DNA of 64,000 bases from JAWLHJ01 sp039587535 (GTDB lineage Bacteria > Gemmatimonadota > Gemmatimonadetes > Longimicrobiales > Gaopeijiaceae): positions 1-64,000 of the forward strand of contig JBDHIF010000007.1 of NCBI GenBank assembly GCA_039587535.1, in the 5' to 3' direction. Positions 52,307 to 59,625 of this stretch are shown here, piece by piece; the first letter of the stretch is position 1, and the number at the start of each line of letters is the position of its first letter. A model generated the notes under the pieces. That model worked only from the letters and a program-made list of their open reading frames with translations, was not told the DNA's origin and searched no databases. The position numbers and the translations under genes are program-made.

Positions 52307-53007
52307 TACGCGCCTCCTCCTTCGCCGCCCCGGGTGCCGATCTCGGGAGCCAGCTCCTGAGGCTCCCTCCCCTCCTCGCCCAGGACTTCGTGCCCGTAGT
52401 AGCGCTCTACGTCCTGACTGAGTGCTCGGCGGGTCTGCTCGGCGCGGGAGTAGCGGCCTCGAAGCGGGAAGTCCTTGCGAAGTGGGTGCCCTTCGTCGTA
52501 GTCCAGCGGCATGAGGATCCGCTTCAGGTTCGGGTGGCCCCGGAAGGTCACTCCAAACAGGTCGTAGACCTCACGTTCGAGCCAGTCGGCCGACCTCCAA
52601 AGTGGGACGACGGAATCGATCTCGAGCGCGTCGAGCGGGAGGGGGCAGCGCACGCGCAGCGCTCGCTTGTGCCGCGTGGAGAACATCTGGTACACGACCT
52701 CCACCGGCCGGCCATTCCCGTAGTCGACGCCCGTGACGTCCGACATCATGTCGTACGCCTGGTCGGGGTCGTCCTTGAGCCAAGACAGAATCTCGAAGCT
52801 CCGGGCGGGCGCGATCCAAACCACGTGCTGATCGCCGGCCGTCGGGCGCTGGCCCAAGACCGCATCCCCGAACCGCTCCCCGAGTGCCCGGATGGACGGG
52901 TGGTCACTCTCTGCCGCGGGAAGCCGCGGGGCTCCCCCCGTGGTGGGATCCGAAGGCGCTGGTCCGGCTGCGATCGCGTCGAAGGCGCTCAGGTGTTCTT
53001 CAGTCAT
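52306..53007 (-). CDS. nuoC: NADH-quinone oxidoreductase subunit C
   Basis: A 233-residue 30-kDa-type subunit. Core motifs are YDMMSDVTGVDYGNGRPVEVVYQMFS, VPLWRSADWLEREVYDLFGVTFRGHPNLKRILMPLDYDEGHPLRKDFP (each quoted in part from a longer conserved block), of which EREVYDLFGVTF is diagnostic. About 40 N-terminal residues are variable and Pro/Ala-rich. It overlaps nuoB by 8 nt. Confidence 0.94.
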   Translation of the reverse strand: MTEEHLSAFDAIAAGPAPSDPTTGGAPRLPAAESDHPSIRALGERFGDAVLGQRPTAGDQHVVWIAPARSFEILSWLKDDPDQAYDMMSDVTGVDYGNGRPVEVVYQMFSTRHKRALRVRCPLPLDALEIDSVVPLWRSADWLEREVYDLFGVTFRGHPNLKRILMPLDYDEGHPLRKDFPLRGRYSRAEQTRRALSQDVERYYGHEVLGEEGREPQELAPEIGTRGGEGGGA

Positions 53008-53701
53008 GGATCAGCTTCCGGCCAGACTCGCCCTCGGGGGCCTTCCGGCTGGGCACTTGGCCGGTCGAGAGGCGCTCCTGGCGCGTCGAATTACCGAACG
53101 GACCGGTAAGCCCGGAGATCTCCGCCTCGTTTGCGCGGGGCTGCGCCACGCGGAGTGGATCCTCGGCACGGTGCTCGAAGTGCCTGGAGAGCGACTCCTG
53201 CCGAATCTTCTCCTGGATCATCATCAGGCCATAGATGAGCCCTTCCGGCCGTGGTGGGCAACCAGGGATGTAGACGTCCACAGGAACGATGGTGTCGATC
53301 CCCTGCACCATGGAGTAGACGTCGAAGACGCCTCCCGAGCTGGCACACGCGCCCATCGACACACACCACTTCGGTTGGGGCATCTGGTCCCAGATACGGC
53401 GCAGCACCGGCGCAAGCTTGTAGGGCACGCGACCGGCGCAGATGAGCACGTCGGCCTGGCGCGGGCTGAACGACATGCGCTCCATACCGAAACGGGCGAG
53501 ATCGTAGTTCGAAGCAGCGGAAGCCATCATCTCGATGGCGCAGCATGCCGTTCCGAACGGCATCGGCCAAAGGGAGTTGAGGCGTCCCCAATTGATGATC
53601 GCGTCGATCTTGCTGGTCAGGAACGTGGGGCTTCCGTCCCCGAAGATGCCTCCGGAGGTCGGGACGGGCCCGACCCCGGGCAGCTTGTCCTTCAGTCCCA
53701 T
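53000..53701 (-). CDS. nuoB: NADH-quinone oxidoreductase subunit B
   Basis: A 233-residue subunit carrying cluster N2. Ligands are the tandem Cys53-Cys54 in FGTACCAIEMM, Cys118 in SMGACASSGGVFD and Cys147 in IPGCPPRPEGLIYGLMM. About 65 residues after the core form a polar, probably disordered C-terminal tail ending GRKLIHD, longer than most bacterial NuoB. ATG 53701 is within the nuoA stop overlap; the upstream extension to 53722 is not conserved. Confidence 0.95.
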   Translation of the reverse strand: MGLKDKLPGVGPVPTSGGIFGDGSPTFLTSKIDAIINWGRLNSLWPMPFGTACCAIEMMASAASNYDLARFGMERMSFSPRQADVLICAGRVPYKLAPVLRRIWDQMPQPKWCVSMGACASSGGVFDVYSMVQGIDTIVPVDVYIPGCPPRPEGLIYGLMMIQEKIRQESLSRHFEHRAEDPLRVAQPRANEAEISGLTGPFGNSTRQERLSTGQVPSRKAPEGESGRKLIHD

Positions 53702-54048
53702 TCGAGACCTCCCTTCTTCCATTCGTAGAGCAGGCCCACGGCGAGGACGATGACGAAGAGGGTCATCGCCACGAATGCGCTCCAGCCCAGCTCACGCATC
53801 TGAACCGCCCACGGAATCAGGAAGATCGTCTCCAGGTCGAAGACGATGAAGCTGATCGCCACCATGTAGAACTTCACGGAGAAGCGGGCTCGCGTGGTCC
53901 CGAGCGGGATCATCCCCGACTCGTAGGGCATCAGCTTCTGGGGCGTATCCCGCCGAGGATTGAGAAGGTGTGAGGTGACCACCATCCCGACGGCATTGAG
54001 CACCGACACGCCGAACAGAAGGAGAAGGGGGAGATATGCTCCCGACAT
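53692..54048 (-). CDS. nuoA: NADH-quinone oxidoreductase subunit A
   Basis: A 118-residue three-helix membrane subunit. Conserved loop YESGMIPLGTTRARFSVKFYMVA and helix FIVFDLETIFLIPWA with the functional Asp-Leu-Glu. ATG 54048 is the first sensible start; the frame runs further upstream through the promoter and is non-coding. First gene of the nuoA-N operon. Confidence 0.96.
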   Translation of the reverse strand: MSGAYLPLLLLFGVSVLNAVGMVVTSHLLNPRRDTPQKLMPYESGMIPLGTTRARFSVKFYMVAISFIVFDLETIFLIPWAVQMRELGWSAFVAMTLFVIVLAVGLLYEWKKGGLEWD

Positions 54049-54062
54049 GGGGTCGCGTGGGT

Positions 54063-54080
54063 TTGTGAAATTGTTCACGA
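54063..54080. promoter_or_regulatory. Rex-like (or CRP-like) operator in the nuo leader
   Basis: TTGTGAA (54063-54069), a 4-nt spacer, then TTCACGA (54074-54080). It matches the Rex half-site pattern TTGTGAA-N4-TTCACAA at all but one position. It also fits the CRP pattern TGTGA-N6-TCACA with one mismatch. It lies just downstream of the nuo -10 box and 15 nt before the nuoA ATG, a typical repressor roadblock position. Confidence 0.5.
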
Positions 54081-54098
54081 AGCCGTGTGACGGGTTGG

Positions 54099-54128
54099 AA
54101 GGTACCCGTCGCCGCGTCGGAGTGTCAA
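54099..54128 (-). promoter_or_regulatory. Promoter of the nuo operon
   Basis: On the minus strand, a perfect TTGACA (54123-54128) is followed after 18 nt by TACCTT (54099-54104). The start would be near 54092, giving a leader of about 44 nt that contains the Rex-like repeat. The region is divergent from dcd. Confidence 0.6.
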
Positions 54129-54244
54129 CCGCGCGACGGCCGTATTTATCACCGCTTTTGACCGGGTTTGGCACTCTTCGGCCGTCGAGGATATCTTGGG
54201 CCGCCCGACTCGCCGCCCTCGCCGGCCACACGGCCGCTCGCACA

Positions 54245-54250
54245 TACCTT
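54245..54250 (+). promoter_or_regulatory. Candidate -10 box of dcd
   Basis: TACCTT followed by TC, the same hexamer as at nuo and nadE, lies 28 nt before the dcd ATG. No convincing -35 box is seen 17-18 nt upstream, so this is a weak call resting on motif similarity and position. Confidence 0.3.
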
Positions 54251-54277
54251 TCTCAGCCTCCCCGGAGTACGCCAGCC

Positions 54278-54832
54278 ATGCCCATCAAGTGCGACAAGTG
54301 GATCCGCCGCATGTCCCAAGATCACGGCATGATCGAGCCCTTCGAGTCCGGGCAGGTGCGCGACGGCGTGATCTCCTACGGGCTGTCGTCGTACGGCTAT
54401 GACATCCGGGTGGCCCCGGACTTCAAGGTGTTCACCAACGTCCACAACGCCATCGTCGACCCCAAGAAGTTCGACGACCGGTCGTTCGTGGACATTCATG
54501 GCCCGGAGTGCATCATCCCGCCCAACTCGTTCGCCCTTGCCAGGACGGAGGAGTATTTCCGGATTCCGCGGGACGTGCTCGTGGTTTGTGTGGGGAAGTC
54601 CACGTACGCCCGGTGCGGCCTGATCGTGAACGTGACACCCCTGGAGCCGACCTGGGAGGGTTACCTGACCCTGGAGATCTCCAACACCACACCACTGCCC
54701 GCCAAAGTCTACGGCGGCGAGGGCATCGCCCAGCTCCTCTTCTTCGAAGGCGACGAGGAGCCGGAGGTCGCCTACGCGGACAGGAAGGGCAAGTACATGA
54801 AGCAGGTCGGAGTTACGCTGCCAAAGATGTGA
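54278..54832 (+). CDS. dcd: dCTP deaminase
   Basis: A 184-residue trimeric enzyme converting dCTP to dUTP for thymidylate synthesis. It begins PIKCDKWIRRMSQDHGMI and has the family core SYGLSSYGYDIRVAPDFKVF, GKSTYARCGLIVNVTPLEPTWEGYLTLEISNT (quoted in part, with the catalytic Glu) and KVYGGEGIAQLLFFEG. A bifunctional deaminase-dUTPase cannot be fully excluded. ATG 54278 is chosen because everything upstream is promoter region. Divergent from nuoA, convergent with egtD. Confidence 0.93.
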   Translation: MPIKCDKWIRRMSQDHGMIEPFESGQVRDGVISYGLSSYGYDIRVAPDFKVFTNVHNAIVDPKKFDDRSFVDIHGPECIIPPNSFALARTEEYFRIPRDVLVVCVGKSTYARCGLIVNVTPLEPTWEGYLTLEISNTTPLPAKVYGGEGIAQLLFFEGDEEPEVAYADRKGKYMKQVGVTLPKM

Positions 54833-54873
54833 TGGGGCACAGGGTGGCCGAGATTGCTCTGCCGCCGGACAGA

Positions 54874-55863
54874 TCAGCGCACGTCGTCGGGGGTAGGACC
54901 GGCCAGGAGAAGTGCGAACAACCCCTCCTCGTCCTCACTCCACCGCTGGATCTGCATCCCGGCTGAGCCGAGAAGACCTTCGATGGACGCCCGGTCGTGC
55001 TTGCAGCTGATCTCCGTCCGAATCGACTCGCCCTGCTCGAAGCGAACGGCTGTCCCCGCTACATCTACCTCATGGGCCTTCCGAGCCACGAGGTGCATCT
55101 CGATGCGATGCTCGGCCGAAGCATAGAAGGCTCGGTGATCGAAGCATCCGGGATCGAAGTTCGCGCCCAGCAGCCGGTTCAGCACGGTCAGCATGTTCAG
55201 ATTGAACTGGGCCGTGACACCTTCTTCATCATTGTAGGCCGCTTCCAGCGTCGCCACGCTTTTCCGGGCTCCGGGACGCTGATCGACGCCGAGGAGGAAC
55301 CGATCGTCAGGGCCCAGGTGAGCCCGGATTCGCTGGAGGAGTCGCACCGCCTGCGGTGGGGTGAAGTTGCCGACGGTGCTGCCGAGGAAGGCCGTCCATG
55401 ACGGCGTGGGCAGGTCAGCGGGTAACCGGAACGGCGCAGAGATGTCCATGACCGCCGCCCTGACGTCCAGCTTCGGGTATTCTTCCTGGATTCGGTCGGC
55501 GGTCTGCTGGAGGAAGTCCGCGCTTACGTCCACCGGCACGTAGACGCCCCCCTCGTTCCGGGCCTCCATCGCCGACAAGAGGATCCGTGACTTCTCGGCG
55601 TTCCCGGCGCCGAGCTCCACCAAAGTCCTCGGTCCGTGGTCCCGGACCCACATCGTCCCTGCGGACTCGAGCAGACGTCGCTCGGTGCGCGTAGGATAGT
55701 ACGCGTCGAGGGCCGTGATCTGCTCGAAGAGCTCCGATCCCCGCTCGTCGTAGAAGTACTTGGGCGAGAGCTCCTTCTGAGGGCGCGACAATCCATGGCG
55801 CACATCCTCGAGCATGGCGGGATCCGGGCGCGCGGGCTGCTGTCGGCTCGAAGGGGGCTGCAT
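54874..55863 (-). CDS. egtD: L-histidine N-alpha-methyltransferase (EgtD-like)
   Basis: A 329-residue SAM-dependent methyltransferase of the EgtD family, which trimethylates histidine to hercynine in ergothioneine synthesis. Hallmarks are QKELSPKYFYDERGSELFEQI, DAYYPTRTERRLLE, LVELGAGNAEKSRILLSA, VPVDVSADFL, FLGSTVGNF, LLGVDQRPGARKSVATLEAAYND and the C-terminal ESIRTEISCKHDRASIEGLL. The Asn and Tyr of the histidine pocket appear present. No egtB/C/E is nearby. ATG 55863 is chosen by length; a further in-frame ATG lies at 55917. Confidence 0.85.
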   Translation of the reverse strand: MQPPSSRQQPARPDPAMLEDVRHGLSRPQKELSPKYFYDERGSELFEQITALDAYYPTRTERRLLESAGTMWVRDHGPRTLVELGAGNAEKSRILLSAMEARNEGGVYVPVDVSADFLQQTADRIQEEYPKLDVRAAVMDISAPFRLPADLPTPSWTAFLGSTVGNFTPPQAVRLLQRIRAHLGPDDRFLLGVDQRPGARKSVATLEAAYNDEEGVTAQFNLNMLTVLNRLLGANFDPGCFDHRAFYASAEHRIEMHLVARKAHEVDVAGTAVRFEQGESIRTEISCKHDRASIEGLLGSAGMQIQRWSEDEEGLFALLLAGPTPDDVR

Positions 55864-55898
55864 GGAACGGCCGGTTGGTTGCGAGGAAAAGACGGCGT

Positions 55899-55904
55899 AA
55901 GCTA
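55899..55904 (-). promoter_or_regulatory. Candidate -10 box of egtD
   Basis: TAGCTT on the minus strand, 36 nt before ATG 55863. If real, it favours that ATG over the one at 55917. No clear -35 box is visible. Confidence 0.3.
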
Positions 55905-56008
55905 AGGCCAGGCGCATTCCTGGCGTGCAGGAGACATGCTCGTCCTCGCCAACGCATCGGTCTCGCACCAGGTTTCCCCAGTCGCGCCGGTCTCCACAAC
56001 CCCGACTC

Positions 56009-56773
56009 ATGACTGCCCATTCCCTGAGCCCTGCCGAGCGACCAGCGCTCGCGCTGAGAGCGACCGCCGTCGTCAAGTCGTACGGCAGCGTTCGAGCACT
56101 CGACGGAGCTGCGCTTGACGTAGGGGTGGGCCAGATGGTCGCGTTGGTGGGCGAGAGCGGTAGCGGCAAGACCACCCTGCTCCGTTGCTTCAACCGGATG
56201 GTGACACCCGACGCCGGCGAGATCCTCGTCGACGACCGGGACGCAGCGGCGTTGGACCCGGTGCTCCTCAGAAGATCGATCGGATACGTGCAACAGGACG
56301 GGGGGCTCCTGCCTCATTGGACGATCCTCCGGAACGTGGGACTCGTACCTTGGCTCCGGGACAGGTCCGATGTGGCCGACCGGGCTCGTGCAGCGCTTGA
56401 TCTGCTCGGCCTGCCGCCGGACTCGTTCGGGCACCGGTATCCGCGACAATTGTCTGGCGGCCAGCGTCAGCGGGCGGCGCTTGCCCGGGCCCTGGCGGGA
56501 AGCCCCGACGTCTTGCTGCTGGACGAGCCCTTCGGCGCCTTGGACGCCCTCACCCGGGCCGACCTCCAGGACATGTTCGCCTCGCTGAGGGCGCGACTCG
56601 GGCTCACGGTTCTTCTCGTCACGCACGATCTGGACGAGGCGTTTCGCCTTGCGGACCTGGTGGCGGTCATGCGTCGTGGATGCATCGAGCAGGTCGGGAC
56701 GCCTGATCTCCTTCGGTCGCAGCCCGAGACCGGCTACGTCGAGCGTCTGCTGGAGCGAGGGAGGATCCGGTGA
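56009..56773 (+). CDS. Osmoprotectant ABC transporter ATPase (OpuCA/ProV-type)
   Basis: A 254-residue ABC ATPase with Walker A ALVGESGSGKTTLLRCFNRM, Q-loop IGYVQQDGGLLPHWTILRNVGLVPWL (quoted in part), signature LSGGQRQRAALARAL, Walker B VLLLDEPFGALDALTR and switch His VTHDLDEA. LRCFNRM and GLLPHWT are typical of glycine-betaine/choline-type ATPases (OpuA/OpuC). The C-terminal CBS domains of OpuCA are missing, so ionic-strength sensing must be elsewhere or absent. No ribosome site is seen before ATG 56009. It overlaps the next gene as GTGA. Confidence 0.85.
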   Translation: MTAHSLSPAERPALALRATAVVKSYGSVRALDGAALDVGVGQMVALVGESGSGKTTLLRCFNRMVTPDAGEILVDDRDAAALDPVLLRRSIGYVQQDGGLLPHWTILRNVGLVPWLRDRSDVADRARAALDLLGLPPDSFGHRYPRQLSGGQRQRAALARALAGSPDVLLLDEPFGALDALTRADLQDMFASLRARLGLTVLLVTHDLDEAFRLADLVAVMRRGCIEQVGTPDLLRSQPETGYVERLLERGRIR

Positions 56774-58374
56774 GGGCAGGCCGCATGCCCCACGCTCTGA
56801 TCGCACTCTCGGTGCTGCCGGGGACCCTTGGGGCCCAGGAGCCGCGGTCCCAGGCTGCTGATCCTGTCGTGGTAGCGACCAAGCCTTTCGCCGAGTCCTA
56901 CGTGCTCGGCGAGATGTTCGCCCAGCTCCTGGAGGCACGCGGGTTGACGGTGGAGCGGCGTCCCGGCCTCGGCGCCACCGAGATCGCGTTCGGAGCCCTG
57001 CGAACCGGGGCCATCGACGTGTATCCCGAGTACACGGGCACCGGCCTTGTGGCCATTTTGGGTGCTGCCCCGCCATCCGACGCGGGCGCCGCCTTCCGTG
57101 CCGTCTCCGAGCCGTTCCGCGAGCGATGGGGTATCCGGTGGCTTCCGCCCCTGGGTTTCGAGAATACGTACGCGATCGCGGTCCGTCCCGAGACCGCCGA
57201 TTCCCTGGGCCTCCAGACGCTATCGGATCTCGCGCGGGTTGGTGACGCCCTCGTCGCGGGCCTGAGCCCGGATTTCATCGGCCGCGCGGACGGCATGGCT
57301 GGGTTGGAGGGAGCATACGGGCTCGATTTCCTTGCCATTCGCCCGCTACTGCAGGCCGTGAAGTACGAGGCGCTCGCTCAGGGCGAGGTGGACGTGATCG
57401 ATGGATACGCTACGGACGGCGGAATCGCCCGTTACGGATTGACGGTGCTCGAGGACGACCTCGGGTTCTTTCCGCCCTACGACGCGGCGGCGTTGGTGGG
57501 ATCGAGCTTGTGGCAAAACCGCCCGGAAGCGGTGGCCGCTCTGGTGGAGCTTTCGGGGCGGGTCGACGTGGAAACCATGCGAGCCCTGAATCGTCAGGTG
57601 GAGATCGACGGGGTTCCCGTGGCGAGAGTGGCTGCGGCGGCATTGCGGGACCTTCGGCTGGTGGGCGCAGGGACGTCGGCGTTGACGCTACCCTCGCCCA
57701 CCGAGGATCGGGGATCGTTCCTTGCCTATCTGTGGTCGCGCCGGGGCGACACCGTGGCCCAGACCCGGCGGCATCTATTTCTCGTACTCGTGTCGCTGGT
57801 GGGCGGATTGATGGTTGCAGTCCCCTTGGGCCTGGCGCTGGAGCGGCGGCGCGGCTCGGCCGAGACCGTGATCCGAGCCGTGGGAACGCTGCAGACGGTC
57901 CCCAGCATCGCCCTCCTCGCCTTCATGATCCCCTGGCTGGGTATCGGTGTAGCCCCCGCCCTGACGGCCCTCTTCCTGTACTCGCTGTTCCCCATGGTGC
58001 GCAACACCTACACGGGTGTTCGGGACGCCGACCCTGCGGCCGTTTCCGCCGCCCGGGCTTTGGGAATGACGGAATCTCAGCTGCTGCGCCACGTTCGACT
58101 GCCCCTAGCCGCGCCGGTCATCATGGCGGGCGTGCGTACGGCGGCAGTGATCAACGTGGGCACCGCGACGTTGGCTGCGTTCATCGGCGCGGGAGGGCTG
58201 GGTGATCCGATTGTGGCTGGACTCGCGCTCTCGGACACGCGGATGATCATGTCCGGCGCCGTCCCCGCTGCCGTCATCGCGGTGCTCGCCGACGCGGGTC
58301 TCGGAGCCATCGAGCGTCGGGTGGCTCCGGCTGGGCTCAGCCCGGCGGGGGTGTCCTCACAAGCACGGCCGTGA
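56770..58374 (+). CDS. Fused substrate-binding protein and permease for osmoprotectants
   Basis: A 534-residue fusion. After a signal peptide (ending near GTLGAQE) residues 32-290 form an OpuAC-type binding domain with VVVATKPFAESYVLGEMFAQLLE, GATEIAFGALRTGAIDVYPEYTGTGL, LGFENTYAIAVR and FFPPYDAAALV. Residues 325-520 form a permease of about five or six helices with VPLGLALERR, LQTVPSIALLAFMIPWLGIG, NTYTGVRDADPAAVSAARALGM and AAVINVGTATLAAFIGAGGLGDPI. The domain order is binding then permease, the reverse of many Opu fusions. GTG 56770 overlaps the ATPase stop. The ligand, a betaine-like molecule, is inferred from family. Confidence 0.88.
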   Translation: MRAGRMPHALIALSVLPGTLGAQEPRSQAADPVVVATKPFAESYVLGEMFAQLLEARGLTVERRPGLGATEIAFGALRTGAIDVYPEYTGTGLVAILGAAPPSDAGAAFRAVSEPFRERWGIRWLPPLGFENTYAIAVRPETADSLGLQTLSDLARVGDALVAGLSPDFIGRADGMAGLEGAYGLDFLAIRPLLQAVKYEALAQGEVDVIDGYATDGGIARYGLTVLEDDLGFFPPYDAAALVGSSLWQNRPEAVAALVELSGRVDVETMRALNRQVEIDGVPVARVAAAALRDLRLVGAGTSALTLPSPTEDRGSFLAYLWSRRGDTVAQTRRHLFLVLVSLVGGLMVAVPLGLALERRRGSAETVIRAVGTLQTVPSIALLAFMIPWLGIGVAPALTALFLYSLFPMVRNTYTGVRDADPAAVSAARALGMTESQLLRHVRLPLAAPVIMAGVRTAAVINVGTATLAAFIGAGGLGDPIVAGLALSDTRMIMSGAVPAAVIAVLADAGLGAIERRVAPAGLSPAGVSSQARP

Positions 58375-59074
58375 CCACGAGCACGAGTTGCCCGAAGAGG
58401 AGTTCCACGAGCGCGGCGCGACGGAGTGGCCTCGATCCACGAGGAGAGCCCATGCGTGGGCTCAAGCGTCGCCAGTTCACCCAACCCAGGAGCAAGACGA
58501 CGCCGACGATCGTGACCTTCAGGACAAGCCTTTGACCGTACGGATCGTCCAGCAACGCCGCAGGCCCCGGCACGTGTGCCCAAGCCGACACGATCCCCGT
58601 AAGCGTCAAAGTGGCCACCGACACCACGGCTACGGGGGAAAACACGCGCACCAGTGCCGGAAGTGGGTCCGGGTCGGTACCGCGACGGGCGAGGTAGAGA
58701 ATTCCCGCGAGCCCCCCGATCCAGGCGGACGCAGCTAGGACGTGGATCACGTCGGCCGAGACGAGGCCTGCACCGAGCGCACCTCCGGTCCCACTGGCAT
58801 GGCCGGTGAAGGCCGGGAACGCGGTGAGCAGTAGCCCTGCGGGAAGGGCCAGTCTCCACGCCGTGTCGGAGCCCGACCGCGCCCAGGCCATGAAGACGGT
58901 CAGAAGGACCGATCCGAGGACGCCAAACAAGAAGGTGCGTCCCCAAGACGTGCCACGGAGCAGAAGCTCAGCGTCCTCCTGCCAGGGCACGAAGGGATCG
59001 CGAAATTCCATCAGTTGCCGCAGAAACACCAGTCCGAGACCTGCCCCGAGCACGCCGGCGGACATCAGCCCCAA
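58337..59074 (-). CDS. copD: CopD-family copper transport membrane protein
   Basis: A polytopic membrane protein with about seven helices and the CopD motif HVLAASAWIGGLAGILYLARRG, VSVATLTLTGIVSAWAHV and YGQRLVLKVTIVGVVLLLGWVNW. CopD moves copper across the inner membrane. The first standard start is TTG at 59074, yet the frame stays open upstream to the end of copC and encodes a further membrane helix containing GIALDAVAGWFLFAGILGAN. No ATG, GTG or TTG precedes that helix; ATA at 59236 overlaps the copC stop (ATAG). The 3' end overlaps the convergent permease gene by 38 nt. Confidence 0.75.
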   Translation of the reverse strand: MGLMSAGVLGAGLGLVFLRQLMEFRDPFVPWQEDAELLLRGTSWGRTFLFGVLGSVLLTVFMAWARSGSDTAWRLALPAGLLLTAFPAFTGHASGTGGALGAGLVSADVIHVLAASAWIGGLAGILYLARRGTDPDPLPALVRVFSPVAVVSVATLTLTGIVSAWAHVPGPAALLDDPYGQRLVLKVTIVGVVLLLGWVNWRRLSPRMGSPRGSRPLRRAALVELLFGQLVLVVTAVLVRTPPPG

Positions 59075-59232
59075 GCGAGCCGCGTCGGACCGGAGGCGCG
59101 GGAGATCCGCGGGCGCCTGAACCCTGGGCAGCAGAATCCATCGGATCGTGAGCGCGCCATTGGCGCCCAGAATCCCGGCGAAGAGGAACCAGCCCGCGAC
59201 TGCGTCGAGGGCGATCCCCGGCGCGAGGACCC

Positions 59233-59610
59233 CTATCGGGCCGCCACGGTGAACGCGAAATCACCGCGGACGGTGTGTCCGTCTTGCCCGATTCCCCGCC
59301 ACGCGACGGTATAGGCGCCGGGTGTCAGCGAAGTGGACGGCCTGATCGCGAAACGGGTACGGTCGTCGGAGCTCTGGACGGCGTCGGACGACGCCACGAG
59401 TCCGCCACGCTCATCCACAATCCGAATCGAGACCGAGTTCTCCTGCGGCACCTGCGTGAACCAAAGGGTCACGGTGGACGGCGGCGCGACTGTCGCTCCC
59501 GCTTCCGGCACGGAACGGTCGAGATCGAAGTGCAGAGAGGTGGCAGAAACGGCCGCGACGCCGAAGGTCACGAGGAAGAGCATCGGGAGCGCATTCGCCA
59601 TTCTGGTCAT
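59233..59610 (-). CDS. copC: CopC-like copper-binding protein
   Basis: A 125-residue exported protein with a signal peptide (hydrophobic segment about 8-25) and a beta-barrel CopC domain: LHFDLDRSVPEAGATV, VTLWFTQVPQENSV, PGAYTVAWRGIGQDGHTVRGDFAFTV with the conserved C-terminal Asp-Gly-His. The N-terminal His of the copper site may be His28. CopC and CopD are often fused (YcnJ); here they are in different frames with copD opening before copC ends. Confidence 0.85.
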   Translation of the reverse strand: MTRMANALPMLFLVTFGVAAVSATSLHFDLDRSVPEAGATVAPPSTVTLWFTQVPQENSVSIRIVDERGGLVASSDAVQSSDDRTRFAIRPSTSLTPGAYTVAWRGIGQDGHTVRGDFAFTVAAR

Positions 59611-59625
59611 CCAGCGGGTCCTCTG

